From Novosphingobium sp. (GTDB taxonomy: Bacteria; Pseudomonadota; Alphaproteobacteria; Sphingomonadales; Sphingomonadaceae): a DNA stretch of 32,845 nt. This document shows positions 1 to 11,352 of this stretch, piece by piece. Position numbers and translations under genes: made by a program. The notes beneath the pieces were generated by a model that saw only the letters and a program-made list of their open reading frames with translations, ran no database searches and was not told the DNA's origin. Every line of letters begins with the position of its first letter. Position 1 is the stretch's first letter. The DNA is taken from contig NZ_JANXWG010000086.1 of NCBI RefSeq assembly GCF_025351285.1, positions 1-32,845 on the forward strand. The letters are read 5' to 3'.

Positions 1-792
1 GGCGAGCGGCGGGTGGTGCTATGGCCCGAATCGGGCGTGCCAGATTACTTGCGGCCCGGTTATCCGGACTGGACTTACCAACAGACCACCTATTTCGCCG
101 ATCCGGCTGCGGCGCGCGCGCGGTTGGCGCGGGTGATCGGCCCGGGCAGCCTGCTGTTGACCGGCGCGATCGATCTGGATGCACGGGGCCAGCATCTGAC
201 CGCCGCACGCAACGTGGTGACCGCGCTCGACAGTTCGGGCGCGATCGTCGGCAGTTATGCCAAGGCGCATCTGGTGCCTTATGGCGAATACCTGCCGATG
301 CGGTCGCTGCTCGAACCGCTCGGCCTTTCAAGGCTGGTGCAGGGCGATCTCGATTTCCAGTCGGGACCGGGACCGGCGACGATAGACTTCGGTGGCTACG
401 GAAAGATCGGCATCCAGATCTGCTACGAGATCATCTTTTCAGGCCATGTGATCGATCAGGCGCACCGGCCGGCGTTCCTGTTCAATCCATCGAACGATGG
501 ATGGTTTGGCGCCTTTGGGCCGCCGCAACATCTCGCTCAGGCGCGGATGCGCGCGATGGAGGAAGGGCTTCCGGTCCTGCGCGCGACGACCACCGGCATC
601 AGCGCGGTGATCGATGCCGATGGCGTCGTCCGGCAATCGCTGGCCCACGGCGTAGCGGATCGGATCGACGGCCTGGTGCCGCCTGCGCACGCTGCCACGC
701 TGTTTGCTCGATTGGGCAATGCGCTGCCGCTTGGCTGGGCCGCAATTTTTCTTGTCGGTGCGATGGTTGCAAGGCGTCGGCAGCGCGGCTAG
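1..792 (+). CDS. lnt: Apolipoprotein N-acyltransferase, C-terminal part (5' end outside window)
   Basis: Lnt transfers an acyl chain from a phospholipid to the N-terminal cysteine of apolipoproteins, the last step of lipoprotein maturation in the inner membrane. The reading frame is open from base 1, so the membrane-spanning N-terminal half lies upstream of the window. What remains is the nitrilase-type domain with its full catalytic triad: Glu in WPES (codon 28-30), Lys in YAKAHLVPYGEYLP (codon 262-264) and Cys in ICYE (codon 421-423). A last hydrophobic segment (LGWAAIFLVGAMVA) precedes the Arg-rich C-terminus, as expected for the final membrane helix. The stop at 790-792 is 41 bp before metK on the same strand. 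The gene looks intact as far as it is visible. Confidence 0.96.
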   Translation, partial: GERRVVLWPESGVPDYLRPGYPDWTYQQTTYFADPAAARARLARVIGPGSLLLTGAIDLDARGQHLTAARNVVTALDSSGAIVGSYAKAHLVPYGEYLPMRSLLEPLGLSRLVQGDLDFQSGPGPATIDFGGYGKIGIQICYEIIFSGHVIDQAHRPAFLFNPSNDGWFGAFGPPQHLAQARMRAMEEGLPVLRATTTGISAVIDADGVVRQSLAHGVADRIDGLVPPAHAATLFARLGNALPLGWAAIFLVGAMVARRRQRG

Positions 793-800
793 ACGCAGCG

Positions 801-820
801 ACATAAAGTTTCCTTTATAT
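801..820. promoter_or_regulatory. Palindromic operator-like site upstream of metK
   Basis: ATAAAG (803-808), a TTTC spacer and CTTTAT (813-818) form an exact 6-bp inverted repeat in the short lnt-metK gap, flanked by AC and AT so that most of 20 bp is near-palindromic. It ends 13 bp before the metK start. ArsR-type SAH/SAM-responsive regulators of methionine genes in Proteobacteria (SahR, SamR) use palindromes of this general kind, as I recall them. Assigning it to such a regulator is inference. As RNA it would be only a 6-bp, A/U-rich hairpin. Confidence 0.45.
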
Positions 821-833
821 GCGGTGAGACCTG

Positions 834-2051
<1,218 letters not shown>

Positions 2052-2122
2052 TGGGTTTCATCTCGGCTGTCCTACAAGGGGGCGGCTGGGTCATGGCCCT
2101 GGTTCCAACACGGAGCCCGGCC

Positions 2123-2773
2123 ATGCAAACGCTCACCCCCCGGATTGCCCTTGAAATCGTCGCGCACGAGGGGATCGTGCGCGAAGCCTATCGTGACAGC
2201 ACCGGCGTGTGGACCTGGAGCGTCGGGATCACCAACGCTTCGGGCCACACCGTTTACCCGCGCTACAAGGACCAGCCGCAGCCGATCGAGCATTGTCTCG
2301 GCGTGTTCAAATGGCTGCTCGAAACGCGTTACCTGCCCGCCGTGCTGACAGCGTTCGGCAACCACGATCCGTCCGAAGCCGAACTGGCTGCGGCACTTTC
2401 GTTCCACTGGAACACCGGCGCGATCCAGCGGGCTAGCTGGTTGCGAATGTTCATCGAAGGCAATGTCGCCGGTGCGCGCGCGGCGATCATGGATTGGTCG
2501 CACCCTGCTTCGCTCGCCGCGCGCCGCGCCTGCGAACAGGCGCTGTTCTTCGACGGCCGGTGGAGCAGCGACGGGACCGCGGTCGTCTATGGCGTGTCCA
2601 AGCCTAGCTATCGTCCTGCCGGCGCGCAGAAGGTCGACATCCGCGAGGCGATCAAGGCCGCGTTTGCCGATGCCGCTATTGCGGCCCCGCCTGCCGTGCC
2701 GGCCGCACAACCTGCGCCCCAGCCGCAGCCAACCAAACCGAACTGGTTCGACAAGCTGATGGGCTGGGGCTGA
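2123..2773 (+). CDS. T4-type lysozyme (glycoside hydrolase family 24), endolysin-like
   Basis: This is a 216-residue putative muramidase that would cleave the MurNAc-GlcNAc bond of peptidoglycan. The catalytic triad of T4 lysozyme (Glu11, Asp20, Thr26) is matched in identity and spacing by Glu16, Asp25 and Thr31 in the segment AHEG...YRDSTGVWTW. The C-terminal 30 residues are a Pro/Ala/Gln-rich tail ending WFDKLMGWG. There is no convincing signal peptide. I chose the ATG at 2123 because CGGAG lies 7 bp upstream and homology to the family begins just after it. In-frame ATGs at 2051 (touching the metK stop) and 2096 are alternatives. Such enzymes are usually phage endolysins; no other phage gene is nearby, so this is either a domesticated lysozyme or a remnant. 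Confidence 0.8.
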   Translation: MQTLTPRIALEIVAHEGIVREAYRDSTGVWTWSVGITNASGHTVYPRYKDQPQPIEHCLGVFKWLLETRYLPAVLTAFGNHDPSEAELAAALSFHWNTGAIQRASWLRMFIEGNVAGARAAIMDWSHPASLAARRACEQALFFDGRWSSDGTAVVYGVSKPSYRPAGAQKVDIREAIKAAFADAAIAAPPAVPAAQPAPQPQPTKPNWFDKLMGWG

Positions 2774-2782
2774 CCGCCAAAC

Positions 2783-4084
2783 TCAGTCGAACATCCCCTT
2801 GCGCGGCCCCAGATAGCCGAACAGATATGCCCCTACCTTGCGCATCTGGATTTCCTCGGCGCCTTCGGTGATGCGGTAGCGACGATGGTGGCGGTAGATG
2901 TGCTCGAACGGCTTGTGCCGCGAATAGCCGATGCCGCCATGAACCTGCATCGCGCGATCGGCCGCCTCGCAGACCAGCCGGTTCGCCCAGTAATTGCACA
3001 TCGAGATCTTGTCCGACAATTCGCGCTCGATCGCCTTGTGCCCCCCTTCAGAGGCTTCGAGCCGGTCCATCTGCCACGCCGTCTTGTAGATCATCGAGCG
3101 CAGCATCTCGCACTGGGTGGCAAGCTCGACCAACGGGAACTGGATCGCCTGGTTGCGCGCCAGTTCTTCGCCGAAGGGCTTGCGCTGGCGGGCGTATTTG
3201 ACCGATTCCTCAACGCAATAAGTTGCCGCGCCCAGCGATGAGGCGGCCTGGCGGATGCGGTTCTGGTGGACAAAGCTCTGCGCGATCGCCAGCCCGCCGC
3301 CTTCGGGCCCGAGCATGGCGCTTTCGGGCACCCAGCAATCCTCGAAGTGCATGCGCGGGTGGTCGGTCGGCATGTTGAAGGTCCACAGATATTCGTCGAT
3401 CACCATACCCGGAGTTTCGGCGGGGACGAGCAGGCAGGTGATCCCGCGCGCATTGCCGGCCTCGCCCGAAGTGCGGCAGAACGCCGCGCAATGCGTGGCG
3501 ACGTGCATCCCGGTGATCCACATCTTCTCGCCATCGATGCGCCAGCCGGGCACGCCGTCGCGGGTTTCGCGGACCGCGCGGGTTTCCATATGCGTGGCGT
3601 CCGAACCGTGGTTGGGCTCGGTCAGGCCAAAGGCGGTGCGGCGGGTGCGGGCGAACCCGCCAAGGATGAATTCCTGCTGCTGTTCGGGCGTGCCGAAATG
3701 CTCGAACATGGCCACGAACGGAAAGTTGCCGACGATCGAGTGTTCGTTCTGCAAGTCGTTGTGCAGCCCCAGGCCCATTGCTGCGAAGCGATCGCGGATC
3801 ACCGCCATCCACAAGTTCGATCCGTCCTTGCCGCCGTATTTCTTGGGCGCCGAAAACCGCCAGTGCCCGGCGGCATCGGCGCGGCGGCTGGCTTCGACCA
3901 GCAATTGTTCCCATTCGCGGCGCGGCAGGCCCTGGTTCTCGAAATCGGTCCGCGCATATTCGCGGCGGTGGTCGAAGAAGCGGATGTTGTCGTCCTGCTG
4001 CTCCAGCGGCTTGATCTCGGCGGCGATGAACGCGTCGAGTTCGGCCAGGTAGACAACCAGATCGGTAGGCAGGTCGAAATCCAT
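2783..4084 (-). CDS. Acyl-CoA dehydrogenase family protein (LvaC/ACAD11-like)
   Basis: A 433-residue cytoplasmic flavoprotein of the acyl-CoA dehydrogenase family. FAD- and substrate-contacting segments are visible: FGLTEPNHGSDAT and KMWITGMHVATH in the middle domain, and the C-terminal helical domain with YARQRKPFG and MQVHGGIGYSRHKPFEHIYR. Glu407 in RITEGAEEIQ is at the place of the catalytic base of short-chain members. The start overlaps the stop of the upstream phosphotransferase (TGATG), with AGAGGA in front, so the two are translationally coupled. In mammals the same two domains are fused in ACAD10/ACAD11, and in Pseudomonas the LvaA/LvaC pair handles 4-hydroxyacyl-CoAs. The substrate here is inferred from that pairing only. 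Confidence 0.93.
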   Translation of the reverse strand: MDFDLPTDLVVYLAELDAFIAAEIKPLEQQDDNIRFFDHRREYARTDFENQGLPRREWEQLLVEASRRADAAGHWRFSAPKKYGGKDGSNLWMAVIRDRFAAMGLGLHNDLQNEHSIVGNFPFVAMFEHFGTPEQQQEFILGGFARTRRTAFGLTEPNHGSDATHMETRAVRETRDGVPGWRIDGEKMWITGMHVATHCAAFCRTSGEAGNARGITCLLVPAETPGMVIDEYLWTFNMPTDHPRMHFEDCWVPESAMLGPEGGGLAIAQSFVHQNRIRQAASSLGAATYCVEESVKYARQRKPFGEELARNQAIQFPLVELATQCEMLRSMIYKTAWQMDRLEASEGGHKAIERELSDKISMCNYWANRLVCEAADRAMQVHGGIGYSRHKPFEHIYRHHRRYRITEGAEEIQMRKVGAYLFGYLGPRKGMFD

Positions 4085-5448
4085 CAGGGTTCCTCTCGAT
4101 TGTTTTCCCAGGCCGCGCGGGTGGGCGTCAGCGAGGGGTATTTGGGCATGTCGGCGGTGCAGGTATCAAACGCGGCCCGGCGCTGGCGCGCGAGCAGGCC
4201 GGGGGTGGCGAGCGTGGTTTCACCCGCCAGCAGCGCGTCGCTCAAGGCCTTGTCGTGCGGATCGGGGCGCGTGGCAAGTTCGCGCCGGACAATGCCGAGC
4301 GCATTTTGAGCCACCGCCAGATCGAACCGGTCACGGCCTTCTAGGCGGGGCTTGATCGCAGATGCCAGCCATTCGGACACGGCTGTCAGGATTTCGCCGG
4401 CGCCGGGTTCACCGTAGGGTGCAGGTGGTTCGATTGGCGCGGGTGGGAGTGGTCGCAGCCTCTCTGCCTCTGGCGCATCGCCTTCGAGCAGCGCGAGCAG
4501 GTCCAGTTCCTGTTCGGCCGCGCGGCGCGCCACCACCACGCGTTCAAGGCTGCGGTCGGTGCCGGTGCGCCACGCCACCCCCATCGACAGGCAGCCGAGC
4601 GCCCACCACACTGTGCGATAGACGAGCCAGAAGCGGAAGGCCGCGCGATCGACCGGAGCGCCGCCCGCTGCGTTATATGCCGCGAAGAACGTGTCGAGAT
4701 CGGCAAACCCGAAGGCCGGCCGGTCGAGCTTGCCGAAGCGCCACACCGCCATGCACCCGAACGCCAGATCCTCATGGAAATCGCCAGTATGAGCCAGCTC
4801 CCAGTCGAGCACCCCGGTCAACCGGCCGTGTTCGGCCATGATATTGCCCACGCGAAAATCGCCGTGAACCAGCCGGGCGGGGCGCGCCGGGGGCAAGTTC
4901 CGGCGCAGCCACGCCAGCCCGAGCGCGATGATCGGGCGATCGCCGCCAAAGCCGGCGAATTGCGCGACGAGGCCTTCGACACCCTCGGCCGCAACCAGCG
5001 CGGGCAGGAAGTTTAGTGGTGCGGGATCGATGGCGTGGATTCGCGCCAACGCTCTGGCGAGATCGCCGATCATCGTTTCGGGATCGCCCGACAGCACTTG
5101 CCCCGGTTCGGCGGTGCCCGCGATCGCGCGCATGATAAAGCCCTGGCCGATTCCATCCGATGCCTGCAGTTCGGCCATGACTTCGGGCGCGAGCACGCCG
5201 CCGGCCCGCGCATTGCGGATCACGCAAGCCTCGCCCGCCAGGTCGAGGGGCCGGGCAGCGATCCATTCGTCCGATGGTGCGCGGCGCAGCACAAAGCGAT
5301 CTTCCCCGCAGTCAAAAAGCCAGCTTTGCATGTTGGCGCCGCCCGAAAGCCGCTGCGGCCGTGCGACCTCGCCGGGAACGCCGGCGCGGTTCATCACCAG
5401 GGTTAACGCCGATGCCAGCCGTGCAGGCTCGTCTGCCTCTCGAATCAT
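4084..5448 (-). CDS. APH-type phosphotransferase fused to a DUF6285 domain
   Basis: A 454-residue kinase of the aminoglycoside phosphotransferase/ACAD10-11 fold. Residues 1-320 form the kinase: HGDFRVGN (His195, Asp197) is the catalytic loop and DWELAHTGD (Asp215) the metal-binding motif. After a Pro-rich linker (about 333-348), residues 350-430 resemble DUF6285 (LTAVSEWLASAIKPRL... NALGIVRREL). The ATG at 5448 is chosen because GGGAG lies 7 bp upstream; an 11-codon N-terminal extension is possible but has no ribosome site. It is coupled to the acyl-CoA dehydrogenase by a one-base stop/start overlap. By analogy to LvaA it may phosphorylate a 4-hydroxyacyl-CoA rather than an antibiotic. DUF6285 is often encoded next to such kinases, so the fusion may replace a separate partner subunit. 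Confidence 0.85.
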   Translation of the reverse strand: MIREADEPARLASALTLVMNRAGVPGEVARPQRLSGGANMQSWLFDCGEDRFVLRRAPSDEWIAARPLDLAGEACVIRNARAGGVLAPEVMAELQASDGIGQGFIMRAIAGTAEPGQVLSGDPETMIGDLARALARIHAIDPAPLNFLPALVAAEGVEGLVAQFAGFGGDRPIIALGLAWLRRNLPPARPARLVHGDFRVGNIMAEHGRLTGVLDWELAHTGDFHEDLAFGCMAVWRFGKLDRPAFGFADLDTFFAAYNAAGGAPVDRAAFRFWLVYRTVWWALGCLSMGVAWRTGTDRSLERVVVARRAAEQELDLLALLEGDAPEAERLRPLPPAPIEPPAPYGEPGAGEILTAVSEWLASAIKPRLEGRDRFDLAVAQNALGIVRRELATRPDPHDKALSDALLAGETTLATPGLLARQRRAAFDTCTADMPKYPSLTPTRAAWENNREEP

Positions 5449-5624
5449 CCTTGCTCCCTGGCATCGAACCTTGATTTTCACCGCAACGGCGGCGTTCGAT
5501 TCCCGCTTTGCCTAGCCGAGTTGCACCATAGTGGCGACCAATTGAAAATGGTAAAGCTTTGCATAGGGTTCGCAAAGGCTTACACGGTAACCCGGGGTTC
5601 ACAGCAGCATGGTATAAATCAGGC
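5449..5624. promoter_or_regulatory. Divergent intergenic region with candidate operator repeats
   Basis: This 176-bp region lies between the divergent phosphotransferase and beta-lactamase-like genes. It holds an inverted repeat CTTTGC (5557-5562) / GCAAAG (5572-5577) and a short palindrome AACCCGGGGTT (5589-5599), both upstream of the beta-lactamase-like gene. No promoter hexamer pair stands out. No regulator can be named from these sites. Confidence 0.25.
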
Positions 5625-6608
5625 ATGACGGGTCGCCTTCTCAAAATTGTAACGGCGCTGCTGCTCGCTGCGCCGACGCCGCTGGCGATGGCGCCGGTCC
5701 AGGGCCGGCAATCGGAACTGTATCAGACCGCGCGCGACACGGTGTTGCAGCAGCAGGTTGAATCGATCGCGCGGGGTGCGCGCGGACGGGTTGGTGTTGC
5801 GGCGATGGATCTGGACAGCGGCGGGATCGTGCTGCTGAACGGAGACCAGCCGTTCCCGATGGCCAGCACAGCCAAGATCGCGATCGCGGCTACCTATCTT
5901 AGCATGGTCGAGCAGGGCAAATTGCGGCTCGACCAGGAATGGGCGATGCAGATGCCGGTGCGCGAACCGGTGTCCGTGCGCGGGCCGGTGGCGCGGGTTC
6001 ATCCCGGCACGGTGCTGCCTGCCCAGGCGCTGATGGAACTGTCGATCACGCGCAGCAACAACGAAGCGACCGATGCGCTGCTATCGGCCGTGGGCGGCCC
6101 CGCAGCAGTCAACGCCTGGCTCGCGCGCGCCGGAATAGCCGGCCAGCACCTCGATCACACGATGGCGACGCTGGTGCGCGATGATGGGCGAATCGATCCG
6201 GCATCGGTGATCGACCAGCGCACCGCCAGCACTCCGCGCGCGATGGTTTCGCTGCTGGGCGCGATCGACCGCGGCGGCGCGCTTTCCCCGCAAAGCCGCG
6301 CGGTGCTGCTCGATACCATGACCCGGACGGTCACGGGATCGAAGCGGATCAAGGCCGGGCTGCCCGAAGGCGTGCTGTTCGCGCACAAGACCGGGACGCT
6401 CCGCAACGTGACCGACGATGTCGGCATCATCCGCTTGCCCGATGGCCGGCATCTTGCCGTGGCGATTTTCGTGGCGGGGCCTGACGGGCACGCGGCGCAT
6501 GGCGAGGTCATCTCGTCGATCGCACGTACGCTGTATTTCGGCTATTCGGGCCAGACAGCGGAGCCGCAGCAAAGCGGCATTTACGCGACCGCGCTCCAGC
6601 GACGCTGA
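5625..6608 (+). CDS. Exported class A beta-lactamase-like serine hydrolase
   Basis: A 327-residue protein with a signal peptide (MTGRLLKIVTALLLAAPTP...) of the class A beta-lactamase/transpeptidase fold. The active-site S-x-x-K is Ser81-Thr-Ala-Lys84, the SDN-like loop is Ser144-Asn-Asn146, and the third motif is Lys255-Thr-Gly257 (HKTGT). The omega loop differs from true class A enzymes: by hand alignment anchored on the following TP-AM segment, the place of the deacylating Glu166 falls on Asp186/Asp187. It may hydrolyse beta-lactams poorly, or act on peptidoglycan in the periplasm. The ATG at 5625 is preferred because the signal peptide begins there; the ribosome site is weak. A strong terminator follows. 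No AmpR-type regulator is adjacent. Confidence 0.85.
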   Translation: MTGRLLKIVTALLLAAPTPLAMAPVQGRQSELYQTARDTVLQQQVESIARGARGRVGVAAMDLDSGGIVLLNGDQPFPMASTAKIAIAATYLSMVEQGKLRLDQEWAMQMPVREPVSVRGPVARVHPGTVLPAQALMELSITRSNNEATDALLSAVGGPAAVNAWLARAGIAGQHLDHTMATLVRDDGRIDPASVIDQRTASTPRAMVSLLGAIDRGGALSPQSRAVLLDTMTRTVTGSKRIKAGLPEGVLFAHKTGTLRNVTDDVGIIRLPDGRHLAVAIFVAGPDGHAAHGEVISSIARTLYFGYSGQTAEPQQSGIYATALQRR

Positions 6609-6633
6609 GCGCTCTTACTCCAGACCATCCTGG

Positions 6634-6666
6634 AACGGCCTGCACGAAACTGCGGGCCGTTTTTTT
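6634..6666 (+). terminator. Rho-independent terminator after the beta-lactamase-like gene
   Basis: AACGGCC (6634-6640) pairs with GGCCGTT (6655-6661), with further TGCA/TGC pairing inside, followed by a run of seven T. It begins 25 bp after the stop at 6608. Confidence 0.9.
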
Positions 6667-6692
6667 GTGCGCTTGCGAAACAGCCAATACGC

Positions 6693-6727
6693 AAAAAAGG
6701 GCGCGGCCCGAAAGCCACGCCCCTTTC
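6693..6727 (-). terminator. Rho-independent terminator of the Ala-rich lipoprotein gene
   Basis: Read on the minus strand, AAAGGGGCGTGGC and GCCGCGCCCTTT form a GC-rich stem around a short loop, ending in a run of six T. It lies 35 bp past the lipoprotein stop. Together with 6634-6666 it insulates the two convergent genes from each other. Confidence 0.88.
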
Positions 6728-6761
6728 TGTTGGTTGTATTCCTGAGCTCGAAGGCTCGGGA

Positions 6762-7043
6762 TTACATGGCCTTTGCGGCGTCCTTGGCCTTGTCGGCCGC
6801 GCCCTTGGCAGCGTCAGCAGCGCCCATGGCGGCATCAGCAGCGCCCGAAGCAGCTTCAGCAGCACCGGTAGCGGCGCCCATGGCGGCGTCAGCGGCGCCC
6901 GAAGCAGCGTCAGCAGCGCCCATGGCGGCGTCCGAAGCGGCGGTTGCTGCGTCCGAAGGAGCAGCTTCAGGAGTGGCTTCTTTCGAGCAACCGGCGAGGG
7001 CGAGGGCCGAGCCAGCGGCTACGGCGAGGATGAGCTTGCGCAT
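6762..7043 (-). CDS. Small Ala-rich lipoprotein with seven-residue repeats
   Basis: A 93-residue lipoprotein precursor. The N-terminus MRKLILAVAAGSALALAGC has a charged start, a hydrophobic core and a lipobox (LAGC), so the mature protein would begin with a lipidated Cys19. The rest is almost entirely Ala, Asp, Gly, Ser and Met, arranged as degenerate seven-residue units such as AADAAMG, AADAASG and AADAAKG, and ends in a Lys-rich segment. The pattern suggests a long amphipathic helix lying in the periplasm or along the outer membrane. The function is unknown. The same repeat exists in the DNA as 21-bp units, so length variation between strains is plausible. It has its own terminator. Confidence 0.75.
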   Translation of the reverse strand: MRKLILAVAAGSALALAGCSKEATPEAAPSDAATAASDAAMGAADAASGAADAAMGAATGAAEAASGAADAAMGAADAAKGAADKAKDAAKAM

Positions 7044-7328
7044 TTTTGGTCAATCCCTGGACTGAAGTGGACAGCGACGAGCGTGCACGCCCGACGCAAA
7101 GCCTACTCAAATGGTAGACTTCGGTGACCCAATTAATCGGCAATTGCTCGCCATGCAAGCCAAAGTGCAGATTGACCCCCGAAGATGGCCATTTCGAGGC
7201 AGAACGAAGCGACGCCTCAGCCGCATTCCAAAACGCCCGATCGCGCAAAAATTACCCGATGTAAGCCATTTGTGCGACCTTGCAGCGATGGCATGACGGC
7301 GTAACCGCACCCTGCTAACAGGCGTCGA

Positions 7329-10196
<2,868 letters not shown>

Positions 10197-10198
10197 GC

Positions 10199-10486
10199 GT
10201 GGACGAATCAACCGCCGCCGAAGTCGCGCCCGAACCGCTCGCGCCCGAACGCAAGGACCGGATGGCGCGGCGCCTGGCGTGGATGCTGGCGGTGGGCGTT
10301 GGCACGCCGTTCCTGTGCGTGGTGCTGATTGCCAACGCGCTGATGCCTTGCGTGCACGCGGCCACCTGCAAGACCAAGCGTGGTGAACTGCTGGCCGCGC
10401 TGGCCGTGTTCCTGACTTTGGCGATGGGCTTTTTGGCGCGGCGTGCTGTGCGCGCGGCGCTCGATCGCGCCGATAAGAAGGCTTAG
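10199..10486 (+). CDS. Small two-helix membrane protein of unknown function
   Basis: A 95-residue protein with two predicted membrane helices (AWMLAVGVGTPFLCVVLIANALM and LLAALAVFLTLAMGFLA, shown here as their approximate limits within residues 27-75). They are separated by a short loop with two cysteines (CVHAATC), and the ends are charged. It starts at a GTG two bases after the polA stop, with GAGGCG just upstream; a TTG at 10193 overlapping the polA stop is an alternative. It is likely transcribed with polA. I do not recognise the family. Its last four bases overlap the stop of the convergent gene. Confidence 0.6.
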   Translation: MDESTAAEVAPEPLAPERKDRMARRLAWMLAVGVGTPFLCVVLIANALMPCVHAATCKTKRGELLAALAVFLTLAMGFLARRAVRAALDRADKKA

Positions 10487-11184
10487 TCGATCGCCGCGAA
10501 TTTCGCGATGTCGGCCTTCTTGAGCCACAGCGCGTCTTCGTTGCGCACCGAATTGGTCAGCGCATAGAACGCGACGGCCTTTTCGGCGGTCAGCCCCATC
10601 TGCTGGTAATAGGCCAGGTACGTGCGGTTGACGGGATCGGCCGCGGGCACGTCGCGCGGTTCGCGCCCGGTATCGTCGCGCCATGAATGGACTGCGAAAT
10701 CGGCATCGTCATCGGCGCGGCGGTGCAGGCCCGCCAGGAACAATTCGACCGCGCCCGAACGGACCGAGCCGCCATCGGGCACATCGGTATCGAGCCCGCG
10801 CGCGCGGATCATCCGGCCAAGCTGAAGATTGGCAACATCGTCGAGCGTGCCCGGGCATTCGACGAATTCGATCGTGCGGATGCCGGGATAGGCCTTGAGC
10901 ATGGCCTTGAACGCGGCGGGGCTGGCGCTGTCGGTTTCGCGCACCAGCGCGGCGCGGGCCGTATCGATCACGCGGAACGGCCCGAATGCAGCGATTGCGC
11001 TGACTTCGGGCATGCTGCTTTCGTTCTGAGTGCTGGTCTCCACCAAACGTTCGCCGCCACTGTGATCGCTTGGCTGTGCGTTCACGGCTTCGACAGACGA
11101 AGCAGCAAGCCGCGCGATGTGCGCTTGCGCGGGGCATGCGGCAAGCGCCAGGGCGGCCGAGCAGGAGACGAGGATTTGTCGCAT
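10483..11184 (-). CDS. Exported ClpP/crotonase-fold-like protein (COG3904-like), uncertain
   Basis: A 233-residue exported protein. The first 21 residues (ending ACPAQA) can be read as a signal peptide, or as a lipoprotein signal with Cys17 in LAAC. The core resembles periplasmic ClpP-like proteins. IRTIEFVECPGTLDDVANLQLGRMIR fits the strand and helix after which family members read 'SPGG...A..IG..IR' (cited in part). It is followed by RGLDTDVPDG and SGAVELFLAG, where the Ser could be the nucleophile, and then AVHSW, where the His could be catalytic. The usual SPGG is degenerate here (CPGT). The function is unknown. The gene faces and overlaps the preceding one by four bases (TTAG, stops on both strands). 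Confidence 0.55.
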   Translation of the reverse strand: MRQILVSCSAALALAACPAQAHIARLAASSVEAVNAQPSDHSGGERLVETSTQNESSMPEVSAIAAFGPFRVIDTARAALVRETDSASPAAFKAMLKAYPGIRTIEFVECPGTLDDVANLQLGRMIRARGLDTDVPDGGSVRSGAVELFLAGLHRRADDDADFAVHSWRDDTGREPRDVPAADPVNRTYLAYYQQMGLTAEKAVAFYALTNSVRNEDALWLKKADIAKFAAID

Positions 11185-11352
11185 CGTGGCCGATCATTAC
11201 CGCGCGGTGCGTTGCCGGATCGGTAAGCGGCGTGGTTAAAACAGCTTTAAGCCTCACAAGTTTTACCGTTTTGGATATGTTCCAATGCGGTTGCAGTTGG
11301 CCGCGACTCTTGCCCGCGCTCGCGTAAAACCGCGTATGCGGAAGGGAGCCTG

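Noticed and set aside
793..833. SAM riboswitch before metK
   Set aside because: The gap is 41 bp and contains only a 6-bp A/U-rich hairpin; the SAM-II or SAM/SAH core sequences I know are not present. An operator fits better.
4084..5448. Aminoglycoside resistance kinase
   Set aside because: The APH fold is shared, but the coupling to an acyl-CoA dehydrogenase and the DUF6285 tail point to CoA metabolism.
7111..7296. Possible 61-residue gene before polA
   Set aside because: No ribosome site, no hydrophobic or conserved pattern, and basic composition typical of chance frames. The 285-bp gap is treated as non-coding.
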